Assembly: GCA_016783145.1 (NCBI GenBank) | Contig: JADHXD010000002.1 | Coordinates: 19,646-83,645 of the forward strand | DNA length: 64,000 bases | Origin: Anaerolineae bacterium | Lineage (GTDB): Bacteria; Chloroflexota; Anaerolineae; JAFGEY01 | Reading direction: 5' to 3' | Shown: in pieces, positions 17,340-25,708 of the stretch | Numbering within the stretch: position 1 is the first letter of the stretch | Layout of the letters: each line of letters opens with the position of its first letter | Position numbers and translations under genes: made by a program | Notes under the pieces: model-generated | The model's database searches: none | Seen by the model: the letters and a program-made list of their open reading frames with translations, nothing else | What the model was told of the DNA's origin: nothing

Positions 17340-17990
17340 CTACCTGCTCTCGGTTGCGGTAGGCACCGCGGTCGGCGTCTCTGACAGCGGTGTTGAGGTC
17401 GGCAAGGGCGTTACCGTCCACGGCGGATCAACGCGCTCTGGCGTGGGCGTGAGCAGAGTGCCCTCGATGGGATATCCCCCTGCGTACCAGCGGCTGAACC
17501 CACCGTCAAGTGCCAAGACCTTGGTAAAGCCGGACTCATAGAGCAGCATCGCAGCCTTCAGACTCACGTGCCTCTGCAGTGATAGGTCATAGAGCACAAC
17601 GGTCACATCTCGGTCCAGCTCACCGATTCGCTCCTGTAGCACTCCAAGAGGGATGTGCGCAGCCCCGGATACGTGAGCCCGTGCATAGGCGGCAGAGCTG
17701 CGCACATCGACCACCACGACCGCATCTCCCCGCTCCAAGAGACGGTTGAGCTCTGCAGGCAGCATCCTGGGTACCTCAAGCTCGCTCGGTGGAGGCAGAG
17801 TCCCGTCCCAGGTGGCAGTCGGCTCTACGACCAGCGTCGGGACGGGGACCGGGCCCGAGGTGGTAATCGGCGTCCATGTCGGGGGAAATGGAGCATCGCG
17901 TCCCAGAGCGCTTTCCGTCGGGGTCAGCGGGCTGGTACACCCCACCAGCGCCATCCCCAAAACCAACAGCACGGTCACCTGGTGCCGCAT
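17340..17990 (-). CDS. Lipoprotein with a rhodanese-like domain lacking the catalytic Cys
   Basis: This 216-residue protein has a lipoprotein signal (hydrophobic run then LVGC at about residues 14-17) and a Thr/Pro-rich linker. Its rhodanese domain contains VVVVDVRSSAAYARAHVSGAAHIP and the C-terminal LDGGFSRWYAGGYP. A second Thr/Pro-rich tail follows. In active rhodaneses the loop after the central strand is CxxGxR; here it reads YDLSLQRH, so Asp replaces the sulfur-carrying Cys. A sulfurtransferase role is therefore unlikely; binding is more plausible. The ATG at 17990 was chosen because the signal peptide starts there. Confidence 0.8.
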   Translation of the reverse strand: MRHQVTVLLVLGMALVGCTSPLTPTESALGRDAPFPPTWTPITTSGPVPVPTLVVEPTATWDGTLPPPSELEVPRMLPAELNRLLERGDAVVVVDVRSSAAYARAHVSGAAHIPLGVLQERIGELDRDVTVVLYDLSLQRHVSLKAAMLLYESGFTKVLALDGGFSRWYAGGYPIEGTLLTPTPERVDPPWTVTPLPTSTPLSETPTAVPTATESR

Positions 17991-18052
17991 CTTGTCTGCC
18001 TTTGCGCGAGAACGGGACACTCGAAACCAAGTCAAGCTGTGCATCTATCTGC

Positions 18053-18081
18053 ATTCTAGCATAAAACTGGTTGGAAATCAA
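18053..18081 (-). promoter_or_regulatory. Promoter of the rhodanese-like lipoprotein unit
   Basis: Minus-strand TTGATT (18081-18076) and TAGAAT (18058-18053) have a 17-bp spacer and lie about 65 nt before the lipoprotein start. The unit probably continues into the homocysteine methyltransferase and HTH genes. Confidence 0.6.
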
Positions 18082-18144
18082 GTCTTTCGGCAGTCTTTGG
18101 TGCAGATCATCCGTTAGTCATAGTTCATGAGTTGATTACAGAGT

Positions 18145-19095
18145 TCAGTGCGCTTTTATGTCAACGCATGAGACCGGACATACCTCCACACACTCCATAC
18201 AGCGGATACATTCCCCCGGATTCGCGTCCTCATAGATACGAATGTCCACCGGGCACACCTGCTGGCAGCGGTTGCATTGGCTGCACACATCCCGCCGCAC
18301 GGACATCTGCAAAGTGCTCCACCGGTTCAAGTAGGACCAGAGCGTGCCCAGCGGACAGATCCACCGGCAGAAGGGCCGTCGGGTCGCCATCATCCACGCC
18401 AGAAAGGCCAAGAGAACGGCGGCCTTGAGCCAGAAAAAGCTGCCGACCAAGTCCCTCAGGCTCGGCTCTAGCATCACCTGTGGGATGCCTCCCTCCAGCA
18501 TCCCGGCGGGGCACAGCTTGCAGAACCAGGGCTCCAGCGAGACAAGAGGAAGCAAGACAACCACGCCGAACAGTGCAAAGAGCCGACTAGAACCCAAGAA
18601 AGCGTAGAGAACAAAGCCAGCAGTGAGGTACAAGGCAAACCAGAACGGGGTGAGTGCAAGAGGCTGCAGCACGGCGTATGCGCCCGCCGCGTAGAGCAAG
18701 GTGGAGGGGACAAGCCACCTCCATCCTGCTCGCCTGCGAGGACGCACATGCCATTTGGGGACAGGTAGCCTGTGAAGCAGCTCCTGAAGCCAGCCAAAAG
18801 GGCAGAACCAGCCACATGCAAGTCGCCCTCCCAGTGCTCCAGCCAGTCCTATCACGCCAAGCACATACCACGGGACCTGTCTGAGCCCCACAAAGTGCTG
18901 GATCGAACCGATCGGACACGCCGTCACCGCCAGCGGGCATGCGTAGCAGTTGAGAGCCAGACAGGGAATGGCCTTGGTGACCTGCTGAGTGACCCCGGAG
19001 TTCAGAGTGAGTGTAGACGCAAGCTGAACCCAGGATCGCAGCCGGAGCACACGCACCCAAAACCGTGGATCGCTTTGCCCTTTGACCTCGCTCAC
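18145..19095 (-). CDS. NapH/CcoG-like membrane 4Fe-4S protein
   Basis: This 316-residue protein has about five membrane helices and many Cys motifs. They are CYACPLAVTACPIG near the N-terminus, CGWFCPFG, CKLCPAG, CRWICPLG, and two C-terminal ferredoxin clusters (CSQCNRCQQVCP and CIRCMECVEVCP). This is the layout of the NapH/NosR/YccM group, which carries electrons through the membrane to periplasmic or extracytoplasmic reductases. No partner reductase is nearby. It starts at a GTG with GGAGAG 6 nt upstream. It follows the 40-residue membrane protein and the M24 peptidase gene on the same strand. Confidence 0.88.
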   Translation of the reverse strand: MSEVKGQSDPRFWVRVLRLRSWVQLASTLTLNSGVTQQVTKAIPCLALNCYACPLAVTACPIGSIQHFVGLRQVPWYVLGVIGLAGALGGRLACGWFCPFGWLQELLHRLPVPKWHVRPRRRAGWRWLVPSTLLYAAGAYAVLQPLALTPFWFALYLTAGFVLYAFLGSSRLFALFGVVVLLPLVSLEPWFCKLCPAGMLEGGIPQVMLEPSLRDLVGSFFWLKAAVLLAFLAWMMATRRPFCRWICPLGTLWSYLNRWSTLQMSVRRDVCSQCNRCQQVCPVDIRIYEDANPGECIRCMECVEVCPVSCVDIKAH

Positions 19096-19230
19096 GACAT
19101 CTCTCCAAGCTGAGACCCAGATCTCGGTTCTGTCCGCTGCTGGCTCGCGGGTGTGTCGCGCTGGGCCAAGGGCATCAGAGTATGCAACACAGGATTCCCG
19201 GATGGCCTACCCGAGGCCCATACACGAGAA

Positions 19231-19353
19231 TCAAAGCAAGAGCGCGTTGATCAGGACCTGCCGCCACTGTTCCACAAGCAGCCCAGCCAACAGCGCCCCC
19301 ACAGCCAGGAGGACGATCACTCGATTGATGGTACGCAATCGATCACTGTCCAT
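19231..19353 (-). CDS. 40-residue single-pass membrane miniprotein
   Basis: A short frame starts at an ATG at 19353 with a very strong ribosome-binding site (GGGGAGGACC directly before it) and ends at TGA 19231. The product is 40 residues: a charged start (MDSDRLRTINR), one hydrophobic helix of about 18 residues (VIVLLAVGALLAGLLVEQ) and a short tail. It starts 9 nt after the stop of the M24 peptidase gene and precedes the Fe-S membrane protein. A small partner subunit of that protein is a fair guess, but nothing shows it directly. Confidence 0.6.
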   Translation of the reverse strand: MDSDRLRTINRVIVLLAVGALLAGLLVEQWRQVLINALLL

Positions 19354-19362
19354 GGTCCTCCC

Positions 19363-20463
19363 CTACGAGATAAACTGAAGCTCTCTGGGAAAGGTCGTCA
19401 GGCACTCCGACCCGCCCTCTCGGACGACGACATCGTCCTCGATGCGCACCCCACCTACTCCGGGCACATAGACGCCAGGCTCGACGGTGAACGCCATACC
19501 TGGCTCCAACGGCAGAGTATTCCCCTCGACGATGTATGGAGGCTCGTGCGTTTCGATGCCCAGGCCGTGACCGGTGCGGTGGATAAAGTACTCGCCGTAT
19601 CCCGCAACAGCGATGACCTGGCGTGCCGCGCGGTCCACCTGCTGCGCCGTGACACCAGGTCGGATCGCTGCCTTGCCCTCCGCGTTTGCATACTGCACCA
19701 CGTTGTACATCTTGACCAGCGCGCCGCCTACCTCGCCCAAGGCAAAGGTGCGCGTGATATCGGACAGGTATCCATCGTGATACACGCCGCAGTCGATCGT
19801 CAACAGCTCACCGGCACAGGTCTGCCGATCTGAAGGCCCTCTGTGGGGATCGGCTCCGTTTGGCCCAGAGACGACGATGACGAACGCGATGCGATCCGCG
19901 CCTGTTCTCATCAGCTCCTGTGCCAAGCGATCCGCGATCTGGCGCTCGGTAAGCCCGATGAGAGGCCGGGAGATCAAGGATCGCAAGCCTTGCTCCGTGA
20001 TCTCGATCGCGCCGCGCATGGCCTCGACTTCTTGTGCATCCTTGATAAGCCGCAGGCCAGGCAGGGCTTCCTCCAGTGAGACAATGCACACGCCGGGCGC
20101 TGCGGCCTCCAGAAAGCGCAGTTCCAGCACTCGCATATGCAGGTGTTCGACCGCACATCGTTTTCCATCCAGACCCAGTGCTTGGGCAGCCTGCGCGAAT
20201 GCGGATGCGGGGCCTTCGTCGTCAGAGTATGGGTAGAGCTCGATGTTCTCGCCTGCCATCGCCGCCGCGCGCCCCTTCTCCAAGAGAGGAAGCACCACCG
20301 CCGGACGACCACCTAGAGGGAAGAAGGCGACTATGGGACGTTCGGACATAAACAGGGTCAAACCACTGAGGTAGCGCAGGTTGGGGCCGGGTACCAGGGC
20401 CACGCAATCCAGTCCGGAAGAAAGCTGTCGCTCTGCCAGTCGCAGCATCCGACTTTTCTGCAT
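19363..20463 (-). CDS. M24-family aminopeptidase P/proline dipeptidase-like
   Basis: This 366-residue protein has the two-domain layout of Xaa-Pro peptidases: a creatinase-like N-terminal domain (about 1-130) and a pita-bread metallopeptidase domain. The metal ligands are visible as the Asp of TIDCGVYHDGY, the Asp of SDITRTF, the His of HRTGHGLG, the Glu of VEPGVYVP and the Glu of RIEDDV. Members cleave X-Pro bonds at the N-terminus of peptides in the cytoplasm. No signal peptide is seen and the length is typical. It is the first gene of a minus-strand unit with the miniprotein and Fe-S protein genes. Confidence 0.93.
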   Translation of the reverse strand: MQKSRMLRLAERQLSSGLDCVALVPGPNLRYLSGLTLFMSERPIVAFFPLGGRPAVVLPLLEKGRAAAMAGENIELYPYSDDEGPASAFAQAAQALGLDGKRCAVEHLHMRVLELRFLEAAAPGVCIVSLEEALPGLRLIKDAQEVEAMRGAIEITEQGLRSLISRPLIGLTERQIADRLAQELMRTGADRIAFVIVVSGPNGADPHRGPSDRQTCAGELLTIDCGVYHDGYLSDITRTFALGEVGGALVKMYNVVQYANAEGKAAIRPGVTAQQVDRAARQVIAVAGYGEYFIHRTGHGLGIETHEPPYIVEGNTLPLEPGMAFTVEPGVYVPGVGGVRIEDDVVVREGGSECLTTFPRELQFIS

Positions 20464-20520
20464 TGTTTGCCTCCGCGCTCAACAAGGGATACGGTCTCGG
20501 CATGCGCGCCTCAACGAGTG

Positions 20521-21765
20521 TCAGCGTCCGATCAACGGTGTCAGAAACGTGGGAAGGCACCCGTCCTTCTTTGGTGGAGGCTCCGGCTCTTCCGGAGGAG
20601 GCTCTGGAGGCTCGTCTCCCTGGACCCTTCTGAGGGCATGCTCTGCTTGGGCGCGTCCAGCCCCCTGTGCATTCTGGTCCTGGCCCAGGTTCAGGGCGGT
20701 CGCCAGCAACGCCTCCTTGACCTGTACCGGTGTCAGCCCGGGAACTGCTTGCAGCAGCAGGGCGGCCACGCCTGCGGCATGTGGGGTAGCCATGCTCGTC
20801 CCGGACGCGGCAGTATATCGCTCGTCGACCGGTCCCCCCATGCTCGTTCCAGCGGCGCGTGCAGCGACAATATCGGTCCCAGGAAAACAGATATCTGGCT
20901 TGGGCCGTCCGTCTGCCGTGGGTCCTCGTGAAGAAAAGCTGGCGACGCCATCTTCGCGCGTGACCGCTCCGACTGTGATCGCATCGGCAGCCGCCCCGGG
21001 TGAACCGATCGTCCGAGACCCTGGCCCTGCGTTGCCAGCAGCCACACAGACCACGATCCCCCGAGCTACAGCCGCGTTGCAGGTCAGCGATAGGGCATCC
21101 TGGCCGTCGCTCGATCCCGATCCGCCCAGCGAGAGGTTGATCACCTGAACGCTCTGCTCCACGGCCCACTCTACGCCAGCCATCACCCCGCTCATCGAAC
21201 CAGAGCCATTCCGGTCCAAAGTCCGAGCGATGAACAGGGTGGCCTCAGGCGCAGCGCCCTGGTACCTTCCGCCCTGTGCCGCACCGCTTCCGGCCGCAGT
21301 ACTAGCCACGTGCGTGCCATGTCCGTTTTCGTCGCCATAGTCACCGCCGACAAAGCTCGCCCCGGCCACAATACGCCCTGCGAAATCGGGGTGTGCTGGG
21401 TCTATGCCAGTGTCCACAATGGCGATCTTAATCCCCGTACCCCGGTAGCCTGCCGCCCACACTGCCGGAACCTGGATCTGGGGTAGAGACCGGTCCAGGC
21501 AGGTGTGGATCTCTTCATCGTACCAGATGTACTCGATACTCTCGTCATCGGTCAGATCCAGGATGTCCGTCCCGCGCGCTATCGTCGCCACGGTCGGTGT
21601 TAGCTTGTACACGTACCTCGCTTCGATGCCCTCGGCTACCGTCTGCGAACGCATTGCATCTGGCCCGTACTTGATGATCACTGGAACCGGCGGAACGGCC
21701 GCCTCCAGTGCGTGAGGCTCGCGAAGCCTGGACAGAAGGTCTGGTGCTAGCTTGCTTTCATCCAT
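20521..21765 (-). CDS. Subtilisin-like serine protease (S8)
   Basis: This 414-residue S8 protease has its triad in the usual contexts: Asp118 in IVDTGID, His149 in NGHGTHVA and Ser323 in GTSMATPHAAG. The oxyanion Asn is in AAGNAGPGS (about 244). Residues 1-90 resemble an I9 propeptide (VPVIIKYGP, TDDESIEYIWYDEE). The C-terminus is Pro/Glu-rich. There is no signal peptide or membrane segment, so it is either intracellular or exported by an unseen route. AAGGAAGG upstream supports the ATG at 21765. Its start overlaps the end of the small I9-like gene before it, so the two are translated together. Confidence 0.92.
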   Translation of the reverse strand: MDESKLAPDLLSRLREPHALEAAVPPVPVIIKYGPDAMRSQTVAEGIEARYVYKLTPTVATIARGTDILDLTDDESIEYIWYDEEIHTCLDRSLPQIQVPAVWAAGYRGTGIKIAIVDTGIDPAHPDFAGRIVAGASFVGGDYGDENGHGTHVASTAAGSGAAQGGRYQGAAPEATLFIARTLDRNGSGSMSGVMAGVEWAVEQSVQVINLSLGGSGSSDGQDALSLTCNAAVARGIVVCVAAGNAGPGSRTIGSPGAAADAITVGAVTREDGVASFSSRGPTADGRPKPDICFPGTDIVAARAAGTSMGGPVDERYTAASGTSMATPHAAGVAALLLQAVPGLTPVQVKEALLATALNLGQDQNAQGAGRAQAEHALRRVQGDEPPEPPPEEPEPPPKKDGCLPTFLTPLIGR

Positions 21766-22064
21766 TGATCGTCCTTCCTTTCTACGGCCTTGTCTGCTGG
21801 GTTGCTGTCAACCCCCATCGTCGTGATCGTTTGGTCCAGCTCCACCCTGGCCACCCATGGCTCTTCCAGCACATTGAGCACATCTTGGGCCAGTCCGCTG
21901 GCAGCAATGGTGTTGGTCAGACGAAAAGCACGGGCGACGGACAGCCCGCAGCTCTCTACTCCCTCAACGTGCTGGTCCGCAGCGTCGAGGGTGTGCACAA
22001 TGACTGACACCCTCGCGCACGGGTCCTCCCTCCACATCCGCATCAAGTCTTCTCTCGCCTTCAT
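21747..22064 (-). CDS. Small propeptide (I9)-like protein paired with the subtilase
   Basis: The 105-residue product overlaps the downstream subtilase gene by 19 nt. Its middle (VSVIVHTLDAADQ, then VARAFRLTNTIAASG, then VLEEPWVARVELDQTI) follows the beta-alpha-beta pattern of the I9 propeptide/inhibitor fold, including the hydrophobic strand near the end that fits the protease cleft. Stand-alone I9 proteins act as folding helpers or inhibitors of subtilases. The assignment rests on pattern and gene position only. The ATG at 22064 (GGAGG 5 nt upstream) is preferred over the GTG at 22088. Confidence 0.55.
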   Translation of the reverse strand: MKAREDLMRMWREDPCARVSVIVHTLDAADQHVEGVESCGLSVARAFRLTNTIAASGLAQDVLNVLEEPWVARVELDQTITTMGVDSNPADKAVERKDDQWMKAS

Positions 22065-22227
22065 CCATGCCTCCCGCTCAGAGCGCACCTCAGCAGCGCA
22101 CGTGGAACACCCCTGGCTGCACGTGGTACGAGCCCCTTCGACTCGCCGCCGGAGCGCTCATCAAGCACAGCTTCATCATACCACACCCGAGGCACGCGGT
22201 CAAGGCTTCGGCGGCCCCAATCTCCGC

Positions 22228-22256
22228 TTGCCCTCCGCCAAGATTTCGGGTAGAAT
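22228..22256 (+). promoter_or_regulatory. Upstream tandem promoter of the glycosidase-like surface gene
   Basis: TTGCCC (22228-22233) and TAGAAT (22251-22256) are 17 bp apart. It lies about 190 nt before the start at 22450. Confidence 0.5.
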
Positions 22257-22277
22257 ATTCGCCGTGCAGGGGCGCAT

Positions 22278-22305
22278 TTGCGTCTGGCAGGATTTGTGTT
22301 AGAAT
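22278..22305 (+). promoter_or_regulatory. Second tandem promoter of the glycosidase-like surface gene
   Basis: TTGCGT (22278-22283) and TAGAAT (22300-22305) are 16 bp apart, 50 bp downstream of a similar pair. The same -10 hexamer and a similar spacer (TTTCGGG, TTTGTGT) recur. A leader of about 140 nt follows. Confidence 0.5.
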
Positions 22306-22449
22306 ACGCCCCACTCTCGGAGGAGAAGACACCAGGGATTCCTGTGCACCATGGTGAAGGCCCAAGGCATTTTTCTGCTGCGCCCGGCTTTCGTCCGTGG
22401 ATAGCAACGCAACTGGGCGCGTTAGTTGGAAAGGAGTAGTGGAATACTT

Positions 22450-25400
22450 ATGAGTATTGAAGAAGCGAACCCTGGACCCCGACGTAGGTTTTGGAGAGGT
22501 CCTGCTGGGGGTCTGCTGATCAATCTGATTCTGATCGCTGCGATCGTGCTCAGCGTTCTCTGGTTGCCGCCTTTGTCCCTCAGCAAGCGTCTCCTGGAGG
22601 GCGACTATGTCACTTTGGGCGAGGAAGCGTGGTCCGTTACCGATGCCGACGGCACGCAGTTCACCGTCTTGCCTGAGGGACTGCGTGGAAGCGTAAAGGC
22701 CAAGCTGACGTCTGTTCCGAGAGCCAGTTTTCTCGAGGGAACGGCAGGAGAAGACCTGATCGCTGCCGCAGAAAGCAAGCCTAGCTACCTTGACATAAAA
22801 AGCCCCTTGTATCGCATCTCGCTGCGTGGTGAGCTGCCGACAGCGGCGCTCATATCGATTCCGATCCCTAACGATGCCCAGCCATACGAAATACTGGATA
22901 TGTACGCCTGGAGTGGCGCTGGATGGCAGTGGTTGCCCAGCCAGGTCATCGGTCAAGAGGATGTGATCATCGCCGAGCTAGACAATGTGCCCGAGCAGAT
23001 GGACTTTGTTGTTGCCCAAACGCTCCTTCTGCCTCCGGTTGTGTCGGCTGACCTGACTGGCACCGTCGCGCCGGACGAGGCCAGCGGCATCGTTTCCGAG
23101 CTGAACCCACGTCTCCTGACTCTGGGTGATGGGGGTCAGATCATCGGCGCGGCCTCGATCGACATTGGGCCAGGCTCATCCTTTGCTATAGTGCCCATAC
23201 TGTCCGACCTGATGCCCGACGGCACGATCCGAAATGACCTTGTGGACAACGTGCTGGCGGATGACGCTGCGCAGCAAGCGCATATCGATGCCATCCTGAA
23301 CGCCGTCAGTACCTACGGCTACCAGGGCATTGAGGTCGACTACCGCGCGATCGACCTGGGGTTGAGGGACCGGTTCAGTGCTTTTGTCTCTCAGCTCGCT
23401 GACCGGCTCCACGAGCAGGGCAAGATCCTCAACGTACGCGTAGAACTTCCTCGCCAGGTTTCTTTTGATCAATGGGACACAGGCGTCTTTGACTGGCGCA
23501 GACTCGGTCAGTCGGTCGATGGCATCAAGGTGCCAGGCATCCTCGATCCGCAGGCCTACGTGCAGGACGGAAAGATGGATCAGCTTGTCCGCTGGGCCAT
23601 CAGCCAGGTCAGTCGCCAGCAAGTGCAGTTCGTTCTCTCCACACGGAGCATCGACTTCCGCGGCAACAATCCCTCGTTCGTGACCTACGTCGAGGCGATG
23701 GAGCCGTTCACCGATGTCTCAGTGGAGGGAGCGCGCGAGATCGTGGATGTAGAGGAACGAGTGGTCTTTAGCCTCAGCGCAGGACCGGGAAGCACTGGCA
23801 TTATGTACGACGAAGGCGCTCAGATCTACTGGTTTCGCTACCAAGACGACAAGAACGAAGAGCACACGGTGTGGCTGGAGAACTCGGCCAGCATCGCCCA
23901 CAAGCTGCGCTTGCTGGCTCGCTACAACTTGCGCGGCATAGCATTCGATCACCTGCTGGACGAAGGCAACGACGAGCAGGTCCTAGAGGTCGTCCGCCAG
24001 TTCCATACGCAGACCATTCCTACCATTCCCGACCAGTTCGCCGTGGTGTGGACGGTTATGGACTGGACGGGCGGCAGAGTGGACAACCTGACCACCCCTC
24101 TCAGCGACCCGCGTTTGGTGTGGGTCGCTCCTGGGGTTGCAGGCGAATACACGGTCGTCGCGGCACTGTCGTCCGATGGCGGCAAAACAGCAGTCGTCCA
24201 GGGACAAGCGATGGTCGAGGTGGGACAGCCTCCAACGCCAACACCCACGCCAGAGCCCACCAAGGAAGCTCAGCCCACTCCTACGCCTGAGCCTACGCCC
24301 ACACCGGAAGCAGTCGCCAAGACCGACTCCGAAGCGACGGTCACCAACAACGTGCTCAATCTGAGGGCCGGTCCGGGCACCAACTATGCTGTGGTCGGGC
24401 AAGTGCAGAGAAACGACGTGCTCAAGATCCTGGGCAAGAACCCCGAGGGAACTTGGGTCAAGATCGCTGCGCCCGATGGCGCCGAGGCTTGGGTGATCCT
24501 GACCTACGTTGACGTGAATGTGCCTCTGGCTGACGTGAGCGTAGCAGAAGTGCCCGCTGTTCCGACCCCAGCCCCCCAGCCAACCAGGGCGGCCCAGCCG
24601 GCTGCCCCTGCGCCCCGCAACACGGGCTTTGGCTACGGGGTACAAGCCCACGAAGACACAGCGCGGGTGACACAGGCGATCAACGACCTGGGCTTTGGCT
24701 GGCTCAAGCAGCAGGTCCGCTGGGAACACAACGAGGGCCGCAAAGGCGAGTACGGGTTTGGCGGCCTTGACAACCTGGTAAACACCGCCCGTGGCGGCGG
24801 CGTCAAGGTGCTGTTCAGTGTGCTTGCCGCCCCGGGTTGGGCGCGCAGTGGCAAGTCTGGCATTGGCCCGCCCGACAACTACCAGGACTTTTACGACTTT
24901 ATGGGCGCGATGGCCGCGCACTTTAAGGGACGCGTCGGCGCCTATGAGATCTGGAACGAGCAGAACCTGAAGCGCGAGTGGGAAGGTGCGCCGCTCAGTG
25001 CGTCGGACTATGTCCGGCTGCTCAAGGGCGCATACCAGGCCATCAAGGCGGCGGACCCCAACGCTGTCGTCGTCAGTGGTGCACCAACGCCGACTGGCAT
25101 TAACGACGGGAGTTGGGCCATCGATGACCGGAGCTACCTCCAGCAGATGTATAACGCTGGGCTCAAATACTACTGCGATGCCGTTGGCGCACACCCGAGC
25201 GGCTATGCCAATCCGCCGGACGTCTACTATACGGGTGGAGACTTTGATCCGGGCCGGGGGTACGATGACCACCCCAGTTTCTTCTTCCGGAACACGATGG
25301 AGGACTACTACCGGATCATGGCGGCCAATGGCGACGGTGGGAAACGCATTTGGGCCACTGAGTTTGGTTGGCCGACGACCTCAGGGATGGGCGTTTCGGC

Positions 25401-25632
25401 GAGCTCAGGCTACGAGTTCGCGGCGGACATCAACGAGCAGCAGCAGGCCGACTACATCGTACGTGCCTACACGTGGTCCCGCAACTGGGGTCATGCCGGG
25501 GTGATGTTCCTTTGGAACCTCAACTTCTGGCCTGTGGCTGGTTCAGCAAACGAGATGGCCAAGTACGGCATCGTGCGTGGCGACTGGTCGCCGCGACCAG
25601 CGTACACCGCCCTCAAGAACATGCCCAAGTAG
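22450..25632 (+). CDS. Membrane-anchored multidomain surface protein: GH18-like, SH3b and GH-A glycosidase-like domains
   Basis: This protein has 1060 residues. An N-terminal membrane helix (about 20-40) anchors it outside the cell. Residues about 210-510 resemble a GH18 domain of the spore-germination YaaH type (YGYQGIEVDYRAID), but the position of the catalytic Glu after VDY is Arg. A Thr/Pro linker, an SH3b domain (NVLNLRAGPGTNYAVVGQV, about 640-700) and a second Pro-rich linker follow. The C-terminal 340 residues are a clan GH-A TIM barrel with the acid/base Glu in YEIWNEQN and the nucleophile Glu in ATEFGWPT, similar to GH39/GH5. A wall or extracellular polysaccharide substrate is likely. 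The ATG at 22450 has AAAGGAG 13 nt upstream, rather distant. Confidence 0.8.
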   Translation: MSIEEANPGPRRRFWRGPAGGLLINLILIAAIVLSVLWLPPLSLSKRLLEGDYVTLGEEAWSVTDADGTQFTVLPEGLRGSVKAKLTSVPRASFLEGTAGEDLIAAAESKPSYLDIKSPLYRISLRGELPTAALISIPIPNDAQPYEILDMYAWSGAGWQWLPSQVIGQEDVIIAELDNVPEQMDFVVAQTLLLPPVVSADLTGTVAPDEASGIVSELNPRLLTLGDGGQIIGAASIDIGPGSSFAIVPILSDLMPDGTIRNDLVDNVLADDAAQQAHIDAILNAVSTYGYQGIEVDYRAIDLGLRDRFSAFVSQLADRLHEQGKILNVRVELPRQVSFDQWDTGVFDWRRLGQSVDGIKVPGILDPQAYVQDGKMDQLVRWAISQVSRQQVQFVLSTRSIDFRGNNPSFVTYVEAMEPFTDVSVEGAREIVDVEERVVFSLSAGPGSTGIMYDEGAQIYWFRYQDDKNEEHTVWLENSASIAHKLRLLARYNLRGIAFDHLLDEGNDEQVLEVVRQFHTQTIPTIPDQFAVVWTVMDWTGGRVDNLTTPLSDPRLVWVAPGVAGEYTVVAALSSDGGKTAVVQGQAMVEVGQPPTPTPTPEPTKEAQPTPTPEPTPTPEAVAKTDSEATVTNNVLNLRAGPGTNYAVVGQVQRNDVLKILGKNPEGTWVKIAAPDGAEAWVILTYVDVNVPLADVSVAEVPAVPTPAPQPTRAAQPAAPAPRNTGFGYGVQAHEDTARVTQAINDLGFGWLKQQVRWEHNEGRKGEYGFGGLDNLVNTARGGGVKVLFSVLAAPGWARSGKSGIGPPDNYQDFYDFMGAMAAHFKGRVGAYEIWNEQNLKREWEGAPLSASDYVRLLKGAYQAIKAADPNAVVVSGAPTPTGINDGSWAIDDRSYLQQMYNAGLKYYCDAVGAHPSGYANPPDVYYTGGDFDPGRGYDDHPSFFFRNTMEDYYRIMAANGDGGKRIWATEFGWPTTSGMGVSASSGYEFAADINEQQQADYIVRAYTWSRNWGHAGVMFLWNLNFWPVAGSANEMAKYGIVRGDWSPRPAYTALKNMPK

Positions 25633-25649
25633 GCATTCATCACACCAAC

Positions 25650-25688
25650 CACAGAGGAGCACGGACAGACAGTTCGTGCTCCTCTGTG
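25650..25688 (+). terminator. Perfect 14-bp hairpin between the two glycosidase-like genes
   Basis: CACAGAGGAGCACG (25650-25663) and its exact complement (25675-25688) flank an 11-nt loop, 18 nt after the first gene's stop. No T-run follows. It could be a partial terminator, a processing site or an mRNA-stability element separating the paired genes. Confidence 0.5.
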
Positions 25689-25708
25689 TACTGCTTGAGG
25701 TCAGACGT

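Noticed and set aside
23983..25272. A 429-codon minus-strand frame
   Set aside because: It is antisense to the SH3b and GH-A part of the surface protein, whose motifs are unambiguous.
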